Shown piece by piece: positions 43,228 through 51,883 of a stretch of 63,446 bases of DNA (position 1 is the stretch's first letter; every line of letters begins with the position of its first letter). The notes beneath the pieces were generated by a model. That model had not been told where the DNA came from. It did not search any database and was given only the letters and a program-made list of their open reading frames with translations. A program made the translations under genes and the position numbers. The stretch is from Eubacteriales bacterium (GTDB taxonomy: Bacteria > Bacillota > Clostridia > Oscillospirales > Butyricicoccaceae). The stretch lies in NCBI GenBank assembly GCA_030524205.1, contig JAUNGZ010000013.1:1-63446 (forward strand). Direction: 5' to 3'.

Positions 43228-44460
43228 TTACGGCGCGGCCCCGTCCTCCTCCGCCGCGGGCGGCTCGGCCGGGATCTCGCTGTCGTCGAGCGCTTCCTCG
43301 CCGATCTGCTCGACCGCGTCGGCGGTCAGCTTCAAAACGGCCGCGCCGTTTTGCTCGGTCACGTTTTCGGTGTGCGCGGTGATCGTGCCGTCCATTCCGG
43401 CCGCGATATCGCCCAGCGCGCGGGCGATCATATCGACGCGCACCTCGTCCGCCGTGCGGGTCACGGTTTCACGCTCATAAAAAACAAAGGTCTGCTCGAC
43501 AAGCGACACGGGGAAAACCACGCTGTCCGACAGCCACGCCGTCTTTGTTTTTATTATTTTATCACAAGTGCCGCCCGCAATTCCACTCCCAAAATATAAA
43601 TTTAACCGTTTATTTCCGAAAACAAGCGCATATTGCCGCCGCACCTTGCCCGTGTAAACCTTTTTGTCCACCGTCAGCGCCCGCGCGGCGGTCGTTTGAT
43701 ACGCCGTGTACGCGTCGACCGCGCCGCGCGCGTGCGTCAAATGGTAGGCGCCTCCCTCGGCAGTCGGCGGCACCAGTCCGGAAATCAGCGTGTCGCCCGC
43801 CGCGACCGCATCTCCCGCCCGCACCGCGGGCTGGCCGTCCTGCACGCGCAGCGCGCGGATCACGCCGTCACGCACGGCGACCACCTTGACCACCGCGTCC
43901 TGATCGAGCATTTCGGACGGCTTTTCCGCGCCGCGCGCCTCGACCGTCAGGCGGTTGCCCTCGATATTGAGCATAAAGTACGTCATATCCGGCTGCATTT
44001 TGAGTATTTTCCAGCGGATCTGCTTGACGTCGATCGCGCGCCGCCGCGCGCCGATGCGCACGCCCAGCTCGTCAAGCTGCCGCATGATCTCGGCGCGCGG
44101 CAGCGTCTGGTCAATATGCGCCTCGATGGCCCAAATATGCGTGCACAGCGCCCAGAGCAGCAAAATCAGCGCGGCCAGACCGCCCCACAGCGCGTACCGC
44201 GGCCGCAGCTTTTCCGCCGCAAACGGCGCGCCGCGCCGCCGCACAATATGCACCCGGCAGCCGGTGCGTCCCATACAGCCCCGCAGCGCCCGGAAATCCG
44301 CGACCGACAGCGTCGCGTATAATTCATTCCACGCGGTGCGCTTCATGTGCCGCAGCGTCAGCGAGTTTTGCGCGCAGGCGTTTAAAAAACGCGGCAGGCT
44401 CGCCCCTGTCACGCGCACGCGTACCTGTCCGCGCGCCAGCAGCCAAAGCCGCCCTATCAT
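43228..44460 (-). CDS. yqfD: Sporulation protein YqfD
   Basis: 410 residues from ATG 44460 with GGAGGAGGG upstream. The N-terminus MIGRLWLLARGQVRVRVTGA, a membrane helix near residue 100, and a large extracytoplasmic part match YqfD. In Bacillus the gene is sporulation-specific (SigE). The C-terminus is an acidic, Ala/Glu/Pro-rich tail. Coupled with yqfC. Confidence 0.9.
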   Translation of the reverse strand: MIGRLWLLARGQVRVRVTGASLPRFLNACAQNSLTLRHMKRTAWNELYATLSVADFRALRGCMGRTGCRVHIVRRRGAPFAAEKLRPRYALWGGLAALILLLWALCTHIWAIEAHIDQTLPRAEIMRQLDELGVRIGARRRAIDVKQIRWKILKMQPDMTYFMLNIEGNRLTVEARGAEKPSEMLDQDAVVKVVAVRDGVIRALRVQDGQPAVRAGDAVAAGDTLISGLVPPTAEGGAYHLTHARGAVDAYTAYQTTAARALTVDKKVYTGKVRRQYALVFGNKRLNLYFGSGIAGGTCDKIIKTKTAWLSDSVVFPVSLVEQTFVFYERETVTRTADEVRVDMIARALGDIAAGMDGTITAHTENVTEQNGAAVLKLTADAVEQIGEEALDDSEIPAEPPAAEEDGAAP

Positions 44461-44489
44461 CCGTTTCCCTCCTCCATGCCCGAAGCGGA

Positions 44490-44750
44490 CTATCCGCCCG
44501 AGGTGTATTCCACCGAAACGATCGTACCGGTCACGGCCAGCTCGTCGAGCGAAAGCGCCGCCAGCGTCAGCCCGTCTCCCGTGATGCGCACCTCGCAGCC
44601 GCTGCACCGAACGCGCAGCAGGCCGTCGTCATATTCCAAAATTCCGCGGTGGTTTTCCACTACGACCCGGCTGTTGCCGATGATCTCCACCCGCGGGCGG
44701 CTGCTGTGCAAATCCTCCGCCAGAGCCGCGCCAAACCCATCGTGCGCCAT
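44490..44750 (-). CDS. yqfC: Sporulation protein YqfC (YabP family)
   Basis: 86 residues. VEIIGNSRVVVENHRGILEYDDGLLRV and a C-terminal LAVTGTIVSVEY match the YabP/YqfC fold. The yqfC-yqfD-phoH order is typical of spore formers. A SigE-like -10 lies 24 nt upstream. Confidence 0.93.
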   Translation of the reverse strand: MAHDGFGAALAEDLHSSRPRVEIIGNSRVVVENHRGILEYDDGLLRVRCSGCEVRITGDGLTLAALSLDELAVTGTIVSVEYTSGG

Positions 44751-44773
44751 GCGTTTCCTCCTCCGTTCGGGCT

Positions 44774-44818
44774 ATTGTATGCGCTCCCGGCATCAAACTT
44801 GCCTGCCGGACATAGGCT
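44774..44818. promoter_or_regulatory. Divergent SigE-like promoter elements
   Basis: On the minus strand CATACAAT (44774-44781) is a full match to the SigE -10 consensus in front of yqfC. On the plus strand GGCATCAAA and CATAGGCT (44811-44818) resemble a weaker SigE pair in front of ylbJ. Both genes belong to the SigE regulon in Bacillus. Confidence 0.55.
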
Positions 44819-44847
44819 GAACGACCGAGTTTATCCGAGGTGAAGCT

Positions 44848-45888
44848 ATGAAGCTGTTTTTGTCGCTCGCGCTGTTTTTCGCGTTTCTGCTCTGCCCCGC
44901 CGCCTGCGCCGACGGCGTGCGCGACGGGCTCTCCCTCGCCGCGCGCGAGGCGCTGCCCGCGCTCTTCCCCTTCTTTCTGGCCAGCGGCTTGATCGTGCGC
45001 ACCGGTCTTGCCGCGCGGCTTGCCCGGCTCGCCGCGCGGCCGCTCGCCTTTTTGTACGGCCTGCCGCCCGAGGCCGCGCCCGCGGTCGTCCTAGGGCTGA
45101 CCGGCGGGTATCCGGTCGGCGCGGCGACCGTTGCCGAGTTGCTGGGTCAGGGCGCGCTGCAAAAGGAGGACGCCGCGCGCGTCAACGCCTTCTGCAACTG
45201 CGCCAGCCCCGGCTTCTGCATTGGGCTGGTCGGTCTGGGCGTTTTCGGCAGCGCGCGGACGGGCGCCGTTTTATACGGCGTTCACGCGCTCGCCGCGCTG
45301 CTGACCGGGCTGTTCGCCGCGCGAAGCGCCGGCGGAGGAAAAATTCCGCGCCGCGCCGCGCTACCGCCCGCGGACGAGGGCTTTTCCGCTGCTTTCTGCG
45401 GCGCGGCCCAGCAGGCCGCGGCGACCGCGCTGACCGTGACGGCCTTTCTGACTGTTTTCTCCGTGCTGCTCGCCCTGCTGGGCCCGGTCCTGCACGCCGT
45501 GCCGAGCGGCGATATGCTGACCGGCGTGATCGAGCTGACCAACGGGCTGGATGAGCTTTCGGCGCTGCCGCTGCCCATCGGCGCGCAGCTTACGCTGGCC
45601 TCGTTCCTGCTGGGCTTCGGCGGCCTGTCCGTGCAGTTTCAGGTGCGCGCGCTTGCCGCGCCGTTCGAGCTTCCCATGGGCGGCTTCACCGCCGCCAAGC
45701 TGCTGCACGGCACGATTGCCGCGGCGCTGACCGCGTTTTTATTCCATCTGTCGCCCGAAGCGCTGACCGTATTCGCGCCCAACGCCGCGCAGAAAGCCGC
45801 CGTTCAGGATTGGACGGGCGCGGTTTTGCTGATTCTTTTGATCGTATTTCCATTTTGGGGTGGAAAAAAGCCGAAAAATGCAGTATAA
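44848..45888 (+). CDS. ylbJ: YlbJ-like sporulation integral membrane protein
   Basis: 346 residues, about eight hydrophobic segments. REALPALFPFFLASGLIV, GLTGGYPVGAATVAEL and NAFCNCASPGFCIG match YlbJ, of the nucleoside-recognition (Gate) family. Needed for heat-resistant spores in Bacillus. AGGTG upstream of the ATG. Divergent from yqfC. Confidence 0.9.
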   Translation: MKLFLSLALFFAFLLCPAACADGVRDGLSLAAREALPALFPFFLASGLIVRTGLAARLARLAARPLAFLYGLPPEAAPAVVLGLTGGYPVGAATVAELLGQGALQKEDAARVNAFCNCASPGFCIGLVGLGVFGSARTGAVLYGVHALAALLTGLFAARSAGGGKIPRRAALPPADEGFSAAFCGAAQQAAATALTVTAFLTVFSVLLALLGPVLHAVPSGDMLTGVIELTNGLDELSALPLPIGAQLTLASFLLGFGGLSVQFQVRALAAPFELPMGGFTAAKLLHGTIAAALTAFLFHLSPEALTVFAPNAAQKAAVQDWTGAVLLILLIVFPFWGGKKPKNAV

Positions 45889-45979
45889 TAAAATATAATT
45901 TAAAGTTCTCCTTTTCAACAAAAAGGATTCGCCCGCGCGTCGCGGGAACATAAAAAACATATTTTAGGAGTGACAACGC

Positions 45980-46219
45980 ATGAAGCTTAAAAAGCTGCTG
46001 CGACGGGATATCGAACCACGCTGTACGTACTGCGCGCACGGCACACCGCTGGCCGACGGACAGCGTCTGACCTGCCGCCGCCGCGGCGTGGTGGACGGAG
46101 CGGACCACTGCCGCGCGTTCCGCTACGACCCGCTGCGCCGCACGCCGCCCAAGCCGGCCGCGATCCGCGGCAAGTTCACCAAGGCGGACTTCTCGCTGGA
46201 GGACGCGCATGAAAAATAA
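45980..46219 (+). CDS. Small Cys-containing protein, function unknown
   Basis: 79 residues: MKLKKLLRRDIEPRCTYCAH with a CxxC pair, then CRRRG and CRAFRYDPLRR, giving four cysteines that could bind zinc. Ends in GKFTKADFSLEDA. Proteins of this plan are widespread in Clostridia without known role. TTTAGGAGTG upstream. The last 11 nt overlap the next gene. Confidence 0.75.
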   Translation: MKLKKLLRRDIEPRCTYCAHGTPLADGQRLTCRRRGVVDGADHCRAFRYDPLRRTPPKPAAIRGKFTKADFSLEDAHEK

Positions 46220-47666
46220 CGGTTTATTCCGCCGTCTGTCGGCGCTTGCGCTTTGCTGCGCGCTTCTGCTGGCGCTTCCCCTGCCCCAAGCCTTCGCCAC
46301 TGGCGACGATTTTGACGAGGACGTAAGCGACACCGATACCGCCGGTCAGGACGGCGCTGCCGACGCCGGCGGCACGCAGGACGCCACCACCTCCGGCGGG
46401 CTGGCTGATCCCCAAATCGACGCGACCGCCGCGCTGCTGGTCAATCCGGACACCGGCATGGTGCTGTATGAGAAAAACGCGGACGAAAAACGCTATCCGG
46501 CCTCGACCACCAAAATCATGACCGCGCTGCTCACGCTTGAACACGCCGACCTTGCCGACACCGTGACCGCCGAGGAAGTGGATTTCGAGGGCGTCGCGGC
46601 CGACGCCTCCAACGCCGATATCAAGGTCGGCGAAACGGTGACGGTAAAGGATCTGCTGTACGCGATCATGCTGCCCTCCGCAAACGAGGCGGCCAACATG
46701 CTGGCGCGCCACGTCGGCGGTTCGGTCGAAGGCTTTGTGGAAATGATGAACGCCAAGGCCGAGGAGCTGGGCTGCAAGGGCACGCACTTTATGAACGCCA
46801 ACGGCCTGCACGATCCCGAGCACTACACAACGGCGCGCGACCTGCTGATCATCACGCAGGCCGTCATGCAGGACGAAACCTTTACCAATATCGTCGATAC
46901 CGTACAGTACCGCATGGCGGCGACTAATATGCATCAGGAACGCATCATTTACACCACCAACCAGCTGATTTTCAGCAGCTTCCAGCCGTGGTATTACGCC
47001 TACTGCAAGGGCGTTAAAACCGGCCATACCTCGGAGGCGGGCAACTGTCTGGTGTCCTACGCGGTGCGCGGCAAGGCGCGGCTGTATTCGGTCGTGCTGG
47101 GCTGCGCGGACGCGCCGGATTCCTCCACCGTGGCCAAAAGCTTTACCTCAACCTCCCAGCTGTTCGACTGGGGCTTTACCAATTTTGTATCCAAAACGCT
47201 CGCCAAAAAAGGCGACGAAATCACCCGCGTCAAAATTGAGCTCTCCACTGACACGGACGAGCTGGTGCTGACCGCCCAGAACGATCTGGTCGCCTCGATC
47301 CCGAAAAATCTGGAGCTGGAGGATCTGGACGCCACCCCGACCGTGCCCGAAAGCCGCAAAGCGCCCGTCAAAGCGGGCGATGTGATCGGCAGCCTGACGT
47401 ATTCCTACGCGGGCGTCGAATACGGCACGGTGCAGCTTGTCGCGCTGAACGATGTGGAGATGAGCCAAGTGCTCTATTACGCGGACAAGCTTGAGAATTT
47501 CTTCAAAAGCTCGGTTTTCAAGATCGTTCTCGTAGTACTCGCCATATTTATCGTTCTGTATATCCTGTTCAACCTGACCTTTGGCGGCATGCGCCGCCGC
47601 AAGCAGCGCAAGAATATGCGCTCGCGATACGAAAACGCCAATTATCAGCGCAGACGCAGAAAATAA
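46209..47666 (+). CDS. D-alanyl-D-alanine carboxypeptidase (DacF/PBP5 type)
   Basis: 485 residues. Signal peptide, a ~50-residue acidic linker, then the S11 peptidase: STTK (active Ser), SAN and KTG in GVKTGHTSEAGNC. A C-terminal domain and a membrane helix (IVLVVLAIFIVLYILF) follow, ending in a basic tail. It trims the pentapeptide of peptidoglycan. Overlaps the Cys-protein gene. Confidence 0.94.
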   Translation: MKNNGLFRRLSALALCCALLLALPLPQAFATGDDFDEDVSDTDTAGQDGAADAGGTQDATTSGGLADPQIDATAALLVNPDTGMVLYEKNADEKRYPASTTKIMTALLTLEHADLADTVTAEEVDFEGVAADASNADIKVGETVTVKDLLYAIMLPSANEAANMLARHVGGSVEGFVEMMNAKAEELGCKGTHFMNANGLHDPEHYTTARDLLIITQAVMQDETFTNIVDTVQYRMAATNMHQERIIYTTNQLIFSSFQPWYYAYCKGVKTGHTSEAGNCLVSYAVRGKARLYSVVLGCADAPDSSTVAKSFTSTSQLFDWGFTNFVSKTLAKKGDEITRVKIELSTDTDELVLTAQNDLVASIPKNLELEDLDATPTVPESRKAPVKAGDVIGSLTYSYAGVEYGTVQLVALNDVEMSQVLYYADKLENFFKSSVFKIVLVVLAIFIVLYILFNLTFGGMRRRKQRKNMRSRYENANYQRRRRK

Positions 47667-47684
47667 GCGGAAACCGAAAAGAAA

Positions 47685-47715
47685 AAGAAGCCGCCCAAGA
47701 GGGCGGCTTCTTTTT
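47685..47715. terminator. Terminator between convergent genes
   Basis: AAGAAGCCGCCC-AAGA-GGGCGGCTTCTT hairpin with A and T runs on both sides. Confidence 0.9.
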
Positions 47716-47719
47716 GCGG

Positions 47720-48286
47720 TTAAATTTTCGCCATCTGCGCGTTGACCGCGTCCTCGGTGGCGCGCATCGCGTCAAGCGTCTGCGAGAGCAGCTCGTCGAG
47801 CGTCAGGCCGCACAGCTCGGCGCCCTGCGCGATCACCTCGCGCGAGCAGCCGGCGGCAAATTTTTTATCCTTGTACTTCTTTTTCAGACTCTTCAGCTCC
47901 ATATCCTGCACGCTTTTCGAGGGGCGCATCAGCGCGGCCGCGCCGATCAGCCCGGTCAGCTCGTCGGAGGCGAACAGCAGCTTTTCCATCTCGTGCGTCG
48001 GTTCAACCTCCGAGCAGAGTCCCCAGCCGTGGCTGCACACCGCGTGAACCGTTTGCTCGTCCGCGCCGCCCGCGCGCAGCAGCTCGGGCGCTTTTTGGCA
48101 GTGCTCCTCCGGCCATTGTTCAAAGTCGATATCGTGCAGCAGGCCGACCGTGCCCCAGAAATCCGCGTCCTCGCCCCGCCGCTCCGCAAAATACCGCATC
48201 ACGGCCTCGACCGTCAGCGCGTGCCGCAGATGAAACGGCTCCTTGTTGTACTGCCGCAGCAGCTCCCATGCTTTTTGCCTTTCCAT
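47720..48286 (-). CDS. HD domain hydrolase
   Basis: 188 residues. The metal motif begins H in RHALTVEAVMRYF, with the HD pair in LLHDIDFEQWP and further His in HAVCSHGWG. It resembles small HD phosphohydrolases of unknown substrate. Start 48286 follows CCGGAGG. The 26-bp palindrome of block C lies just upstream. Confidence 0.85.
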   Translation of the reverse strand: MERQKAWELLRQYNKEPFHLRHALTVEAVMRYFAERRGEDADFWGTVGLLHDIDFEQWPEEHCQKAPELLRAGGADEQTVHAVCSHGWGLCSEVEPTHEMEKLLFASDELTGLIGAAALMRPSKSVQDMELKSLKKKYKDKKFAAGCSREVIAQGAELCGLTLDELLSQTLDAMRATEDAVNAQMAKI

Positions 48287-48302
48287 AAAAACCTCCGGTT
48301 TT

Positions 48303-48710
48303 TCGATTGCGACCACGCTCGCAATCGAGAGTTCCGCCTGCGAACCGCGCCCTACGGGCACAGTTCTCCGGCAGTTTGTAAAAATTCCAAGGCGCATGTC
48401 CTTGGAATTTTTGAAAATGGCGGCGCTGCCGCCATTTTCTCTTGAAATACGCGCCTCCGGCGCGAATCCTCAAAGCAGCCGCGCCCCGCGCGGCGAGCTT
48501 TCCCCCGCCCGCAGGCGCGCACGACAGCGCGATACAATCCGGATTTTGCCCTGCAAAATCCATACAAAACGCGAGCTTCGCCCGCGCTTTGTATCCCCCG
48601 ACTCCAGCGGCCTTGGGCCGCGTCCGGGGGTATCGCGGTGAAGTTTCCAAGAAACTTCACCGCGTATATAGGGGGCATGGATGCCCCCTATAATAGGCCG
48701 AAGGCCTATT
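48303..48710. repeat. Block of twelve consecutive hairpins (block C)
   Basis: No gene in the 420-bp gap. Units in order: 48303-48328 (shared 26-bp element), 48342-48366, 48380-48412 (13-bp arms), 48413-48439 (GAAAATGGCGGC, loop GCT), 48450-48464, 48478-48494, 48541-48561 (GGATTTTGC), 48562-48594, 48595-48630, 48634-48664 (CGCGGTGAAGTTTC, 14-bp arms, loop CAA), 48667-48692 (TATAGGGGGCAT, loop GG), 48692-48710 (AATAGGCC). The last overlaps the rodA stop codon. Several are directly adjacent without spacer. Confidence 0.9.
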
Positions 48711-49836
48711 GGAGCCACGACGGCTTCTCCCGCATCCGCACGCCCGCCGCAATGCCAAGCGCGGCGAACATCGTGACGACCGAGGTGCCGCCGTAGGAAA
48801 AGAACGGCAGCGTCAGGCCCATAACAGGCAGCAGGCCGACGCACATGAAGATGTTCATAAACGTCTGGAACAGGAACATGCCCGCGATGCCGACCGCCAG
48901 CATGGACGAAAACGCCGTCGACGCGCGGTAGCTGACGTAGAACAGGCGCGCAATCAGCAGCACCAGCAGGCAGATGATGATGACGCAGCCGACAAAGCCC
49001 AGTTCCTCGCCCGCGACCGAGAAAATATAGTCGGTCTGATTTTCCGGTACGATCTGCATCTGCGTCATCGTGCCGCTTGTCAGCCCCTGCCCCGTCATCT
49101 GCCCGGCGCCGATCGCGATTTTTCCGTTCGTTGTCTGCCGGGCAAGATCAGGGTTGATGGAAGGATCAAACAGAACCAAAATGCGGTTCTTTTGATAATC
49201 CTGCAGCAGGAAATTCCACAGCAGCGGCACGCTCGCCACGCCGAGCACCGCGCCCACGCCGATCCACCGCAGCGGCATTCCCGCCGCGAACAGCATGATC
49301 AGCGCGATCATGAAATATTGGATCGCCATGCCGGTATCGCCCGAGGAAACCACCACCGCGCCCATCATGATCAGCGTGTGCAGGCCGATCGCGAACAGCC
49401 CCTGCCACTCGCTGATGTGCTCCTTGATTTCAGAAATATGCGCGGCCAGCGTGAAAATGAAAATCAGCTTGCCCAACTCGCCCGGCTGCAGATTGGTCAC
49501 GCCCAGATTGAGCCACGCGCGCTGACCGTTGACCTCGATGCCAAGCGGCGTGAACAGCAGCAGCTGCAAGCCGATATTGACTAAAATAAAGATTTTCCAC
49601 CAGTTGCTCATGGATTCCAGATCAATCAGGCTCATCACGACGAACGCGCCCAAACCGATCACGATCGCCGCGCCCTGTATCACCAAATTGCGCGTGCTGC
49701 CGTCAAGCGCGGTCACCGGGTTGAGCGTCGCCGAATAAATCAAAACCATGCCGAACGCCGAACACAGCAGCGCGAGTATAATCAAATAAAGGTCGGTATT
49801 CTTAATGTAATGCTTTACGGCCTTGAAAATGTCCAT
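48706..49836 (-). CDS. rodA: SEDS glycosyltransferase RodA
   Basis: 376 residues, about ten membrane segments. GQRAWLNLGVTNLQPGELGKL, a VVSSGDTGMA segment, QTDYIFSVAGEELGF and GLTLPFFSYGGTSVV are SEDS motifs; the close match to RodA rather than FtsW fits the stand-alone location. It polymerises peptidoglycan for cell elongation. Confidence 0.93.
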   Translation of the reverse strand: MDIFKAVKHYIKNTDLYLIILALLCSAFGMVLIYSATLNPVTALDGSTRNLVIQGAAIVIGLGAFVVMSLIDLESMSNWWKIFILVNIGLQLLLFTPLGIEVNGQRAWLNLGVTNLQPGELGKLIFIFTLAAHISEIKEHISEWQGLFAIGLHTLIMMGAVVVSSGDTGMAIQYFMIALIMLFAAGMPLRWIGVGAVLGVASVPLLWNFLLQDYQKNRILVLFDPSINPDLARQTTNGKIAIGAGQMTGQGLTSGTMTQMQIVPENQTDYIFSVAGEELGFVGCVIIICLLVLLIARLFYVSYRASTAFSSMLAVGIAGMFLFQTFMNIFMCVGLLPVMGLTLPFFSYGGTSVVTMFAALGIAAGVRMREKPSWLQ

Positions 49837-49956
49837 GCCGACCCTCCTTTTCTCAAAATAAATGTCTGCTTTATATCATACCACAACAGGAGGGCGTTTG
49901 CGAGAAGCAATTTCGGCAAATTTTTTGCCCGTCACGCTGGAAAACTGTGCAGAACA

Positions 49957-49966
49957 TTGCTATAAT
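49957..49966 (+). promoter_or_regulatory. Extended -10 promoter of fhs
   Basis: TTGC-TATAAT (TGn extended -10), 35 nt before the start. Confidence 0.55.
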
Positions 49967-50001
49967 GATGTCACTGTGTAAATGTACGGGAGGAAATGAG
50001 T

Positions 50002-51672
50002 ATGCTATCCGATATTGAAATCGCGCAGAACTGCCGGCTGCGCCCCATTACCGAGGTCGCTTCCGCCGCCGGGCTGGACGCCGACGATCTGGAGCTGTAC
50101 GGCAAATACAAGGCCAAGCTGTCCGCCGAGGTGTGGAACAAGGCCAAGGACATGCCGAACGGCAAGCTGGTGCTTGTCACCGCGATCAACCCCACGCCCG
50201 CGGGCGAGGGCAAAACGACCACGACCGTCGGCCTCGGCCAAGCACTGGCAAAGCTGGGCAAAAAAGCGATGATCGCGCTGCGCGAGCCCTCGCTCGGCCC
50301 GGTGTTCGGCGTCAAGGGCGGCGCGGCGGGCGGCGGCTACGCGCAGGTCGTGCCGATGGAGGACATCAACCTGCACTTCACCGGCGACATGCACGCCATC
50401 ACCGCCGCGAACAACCTGCTGTGCGCCATGCTGGACAACCATATGCAGCAGGGCAACCTGCTGAACATCGACCCGCGCCGCATCATTTTCACCCGCGTGA
50501 TGGATATGAACGACCGCGCCCTGCGCAACATCACCATCGGCCTTGGCGGCAAGGCCAACGGCGTGCCGCGCGAGGATCATTTTATGATCACGGTCGCAAG
50601 CGAAATTATGGCCATCCTGTGTCTCGCCTCCGACCTTGCCGATCTGAAAAAACGGTTCGGCGACATTCTGGTCGCCTATTCCTATGCCGGCAAGCCGATT
50701 TATGCAAGGGACCTGCGCGCCGAGGGGGCAATGGCCGCCTTGATGCGCGACGCGATCAAGCCCAATCTGGTGCAGACGCTCGAGGGCACGCCCTGCCTGA
50801 TGCACGGCGGTCCGTTCGCCAACATCGCGCACGGCTGCAACAGCGTGCAGGCCACCGGTCTCGCCCTCAAGCTTGCCGACGTCGCCGTGACCGAGGCAGG
50901 CTTCGGCGCAGACCTCGGCGCGGAAAAATTCATGGACATCAAATGCCGCAAGGCCGGGCTTTCGCCCGACTGCATCGTGCTGGTGGCGACGGTGCGCGCG
51001 CTCAAGTATAACGGCGGCGTGCCCAAGGCCGAGCTGAACGCCCCCGACCTCGCGGCGCTCGAGCGCGGCATCTGCAACCTCGACGCGCATCTGGACAATA
51101 TGGAGAAATTCGGCGTGCCGGTCGTCGTCGCGGTAAACGCCTTCCCGACCGATACCGAGGAGGAGGTCGCCTTCATCCGCGAGCACTGCGCAAAGCGCGG
51201 CGTGCGCGTGGCGCTCTCCGAGGTGTTCGCCAAGGGCGGCGAGGGCGGCAAGGCGCTGGCAAGCGAGGTGCTCGCCGTCCTCGACGAGGGCAAGGCCGAT
51301 TTCCGCCTGCTGTATGAGGACGAGCTGCCGCTCGAGCAGAAGATCCGCCGCATTGCCAAGGAAATTTACGGCGCGCTCGGCGTGACCATTGCGCCCGCCG
51401 CGCATAAGGAGCTGCAGAACATTACCGAAATGGGCTACGGCCATCTGCCGGTATGCGTGGCTAAAACGCAGTATTCGCTGTCGGACGACCCGGCGCTGCT
51501 CGGCCGGCCGACCGAGTTTGTCGTAAACGTCCGCTCGGCGCGGCTGGCGGCTGGCGCGGGCTTCGTCGTCGTCGAGACCGGCGCGATCATGACCATGCCC
51601 GGCTTGCCCAAAATCCCCGCCGCCGAAAAAATCGACGTGACGGGCGACGGGAAGATCACGGGATTATTCTGA
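50002..51672 (+). CDS. fhs: Formate-tetrahydrofolate ligase
   Basis: 556 residues. Nucleotide motif [15 protein letters not shown] at 65-79, [21 protein letters not shown], and [16 protein letters not shown] are typical. It makes 10-formyl-THF from formate, used for purine synthesis and C1 metabolism in anaerobes. ATG 50002 is better spaced from GGGAGG than 49996. No other Wood-Ljungdahl genes nearby. Hairpin block D follows 5 nt after the stop. Confidence 0.97.
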   Translation: MLSDIEIAQNCRLRPITEVASAAGLDADDLELYGKYKAKLSAEVWNKAKDMPNGKLVLVTAINPTPAGEGKTTTTVGLGQALAKLGKKAMIALREPSLGPVFGVKGGAAGGGYAQVVPMEDINLHFTGDMHAITAANNLLCAMLDNHMQQGNLLNIDPRRIIFTRVMDMNDRALRNITIGLGGKANGVPREDHFMITVASEIMAILCLASDLADLKKRFGDILVAYSYAGKPIYARDLRAEGAMAALMRDAIKPNLVQTLEGTPCLMHGGPFANIAHGCNSVQATGLALKLADVAVTEAGFGADLGAEKFMDIKCRKAGLSPDCIVLVATVRALKYNGGVPKAELNAPDLAALERGICNLDAHLDNMEKFGVPVVVAVNAFPTDTEEEVAFIREHCAKRGVRVALSEVFAKGGEGGKALASEVLAVLDEGKADFRLLYEDELPLEQKIRRIAKEIYGALGVTIAPAAHKELQNITEMGYGHLPVCVAKTQYSLSDDPALLGRPTEFVVNVRSARLAAGAGFVVVETGAIMTMPGLPKIPAAEKIDVTGDGKITGLF

Positions 51673-51677
51673 TACGT

Positions 51678-51782
51678 TTGATTGGAACCACGGTTCCAAT
51701 CGAAGGACGCCCTTCCGGCCTTCGGCCGGAAAGGACTTACGCGCCGAAGCGCCCGCGGAATTTTCATTCCGCGGGCGCTTCG
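51678..51782. repeat. Block of consecutive hairpins (block D)
   Basis: Between convergent fhs and pdaA-like genes. Units: shared 26-bp element at 51678-51703, 51713-51731 (TTCCGGCC, loop TTC), and 51745-51782 (17-bp perfect arms starting CGAAGCGCCCGCGGAAT, loop TTTC). No gene in 51783-51883. Confidence 0.85.
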
Positions 51783-51883
51783 CCTTTGTATCAGCCCGTA
51801 GGCCTGTATCCTCTTACCGCTGCCGCCGTTCCCTATTCAATATGCGCTGCGCGCGGTGGAAGGGACTTGCCGCCGAAAAAGCG

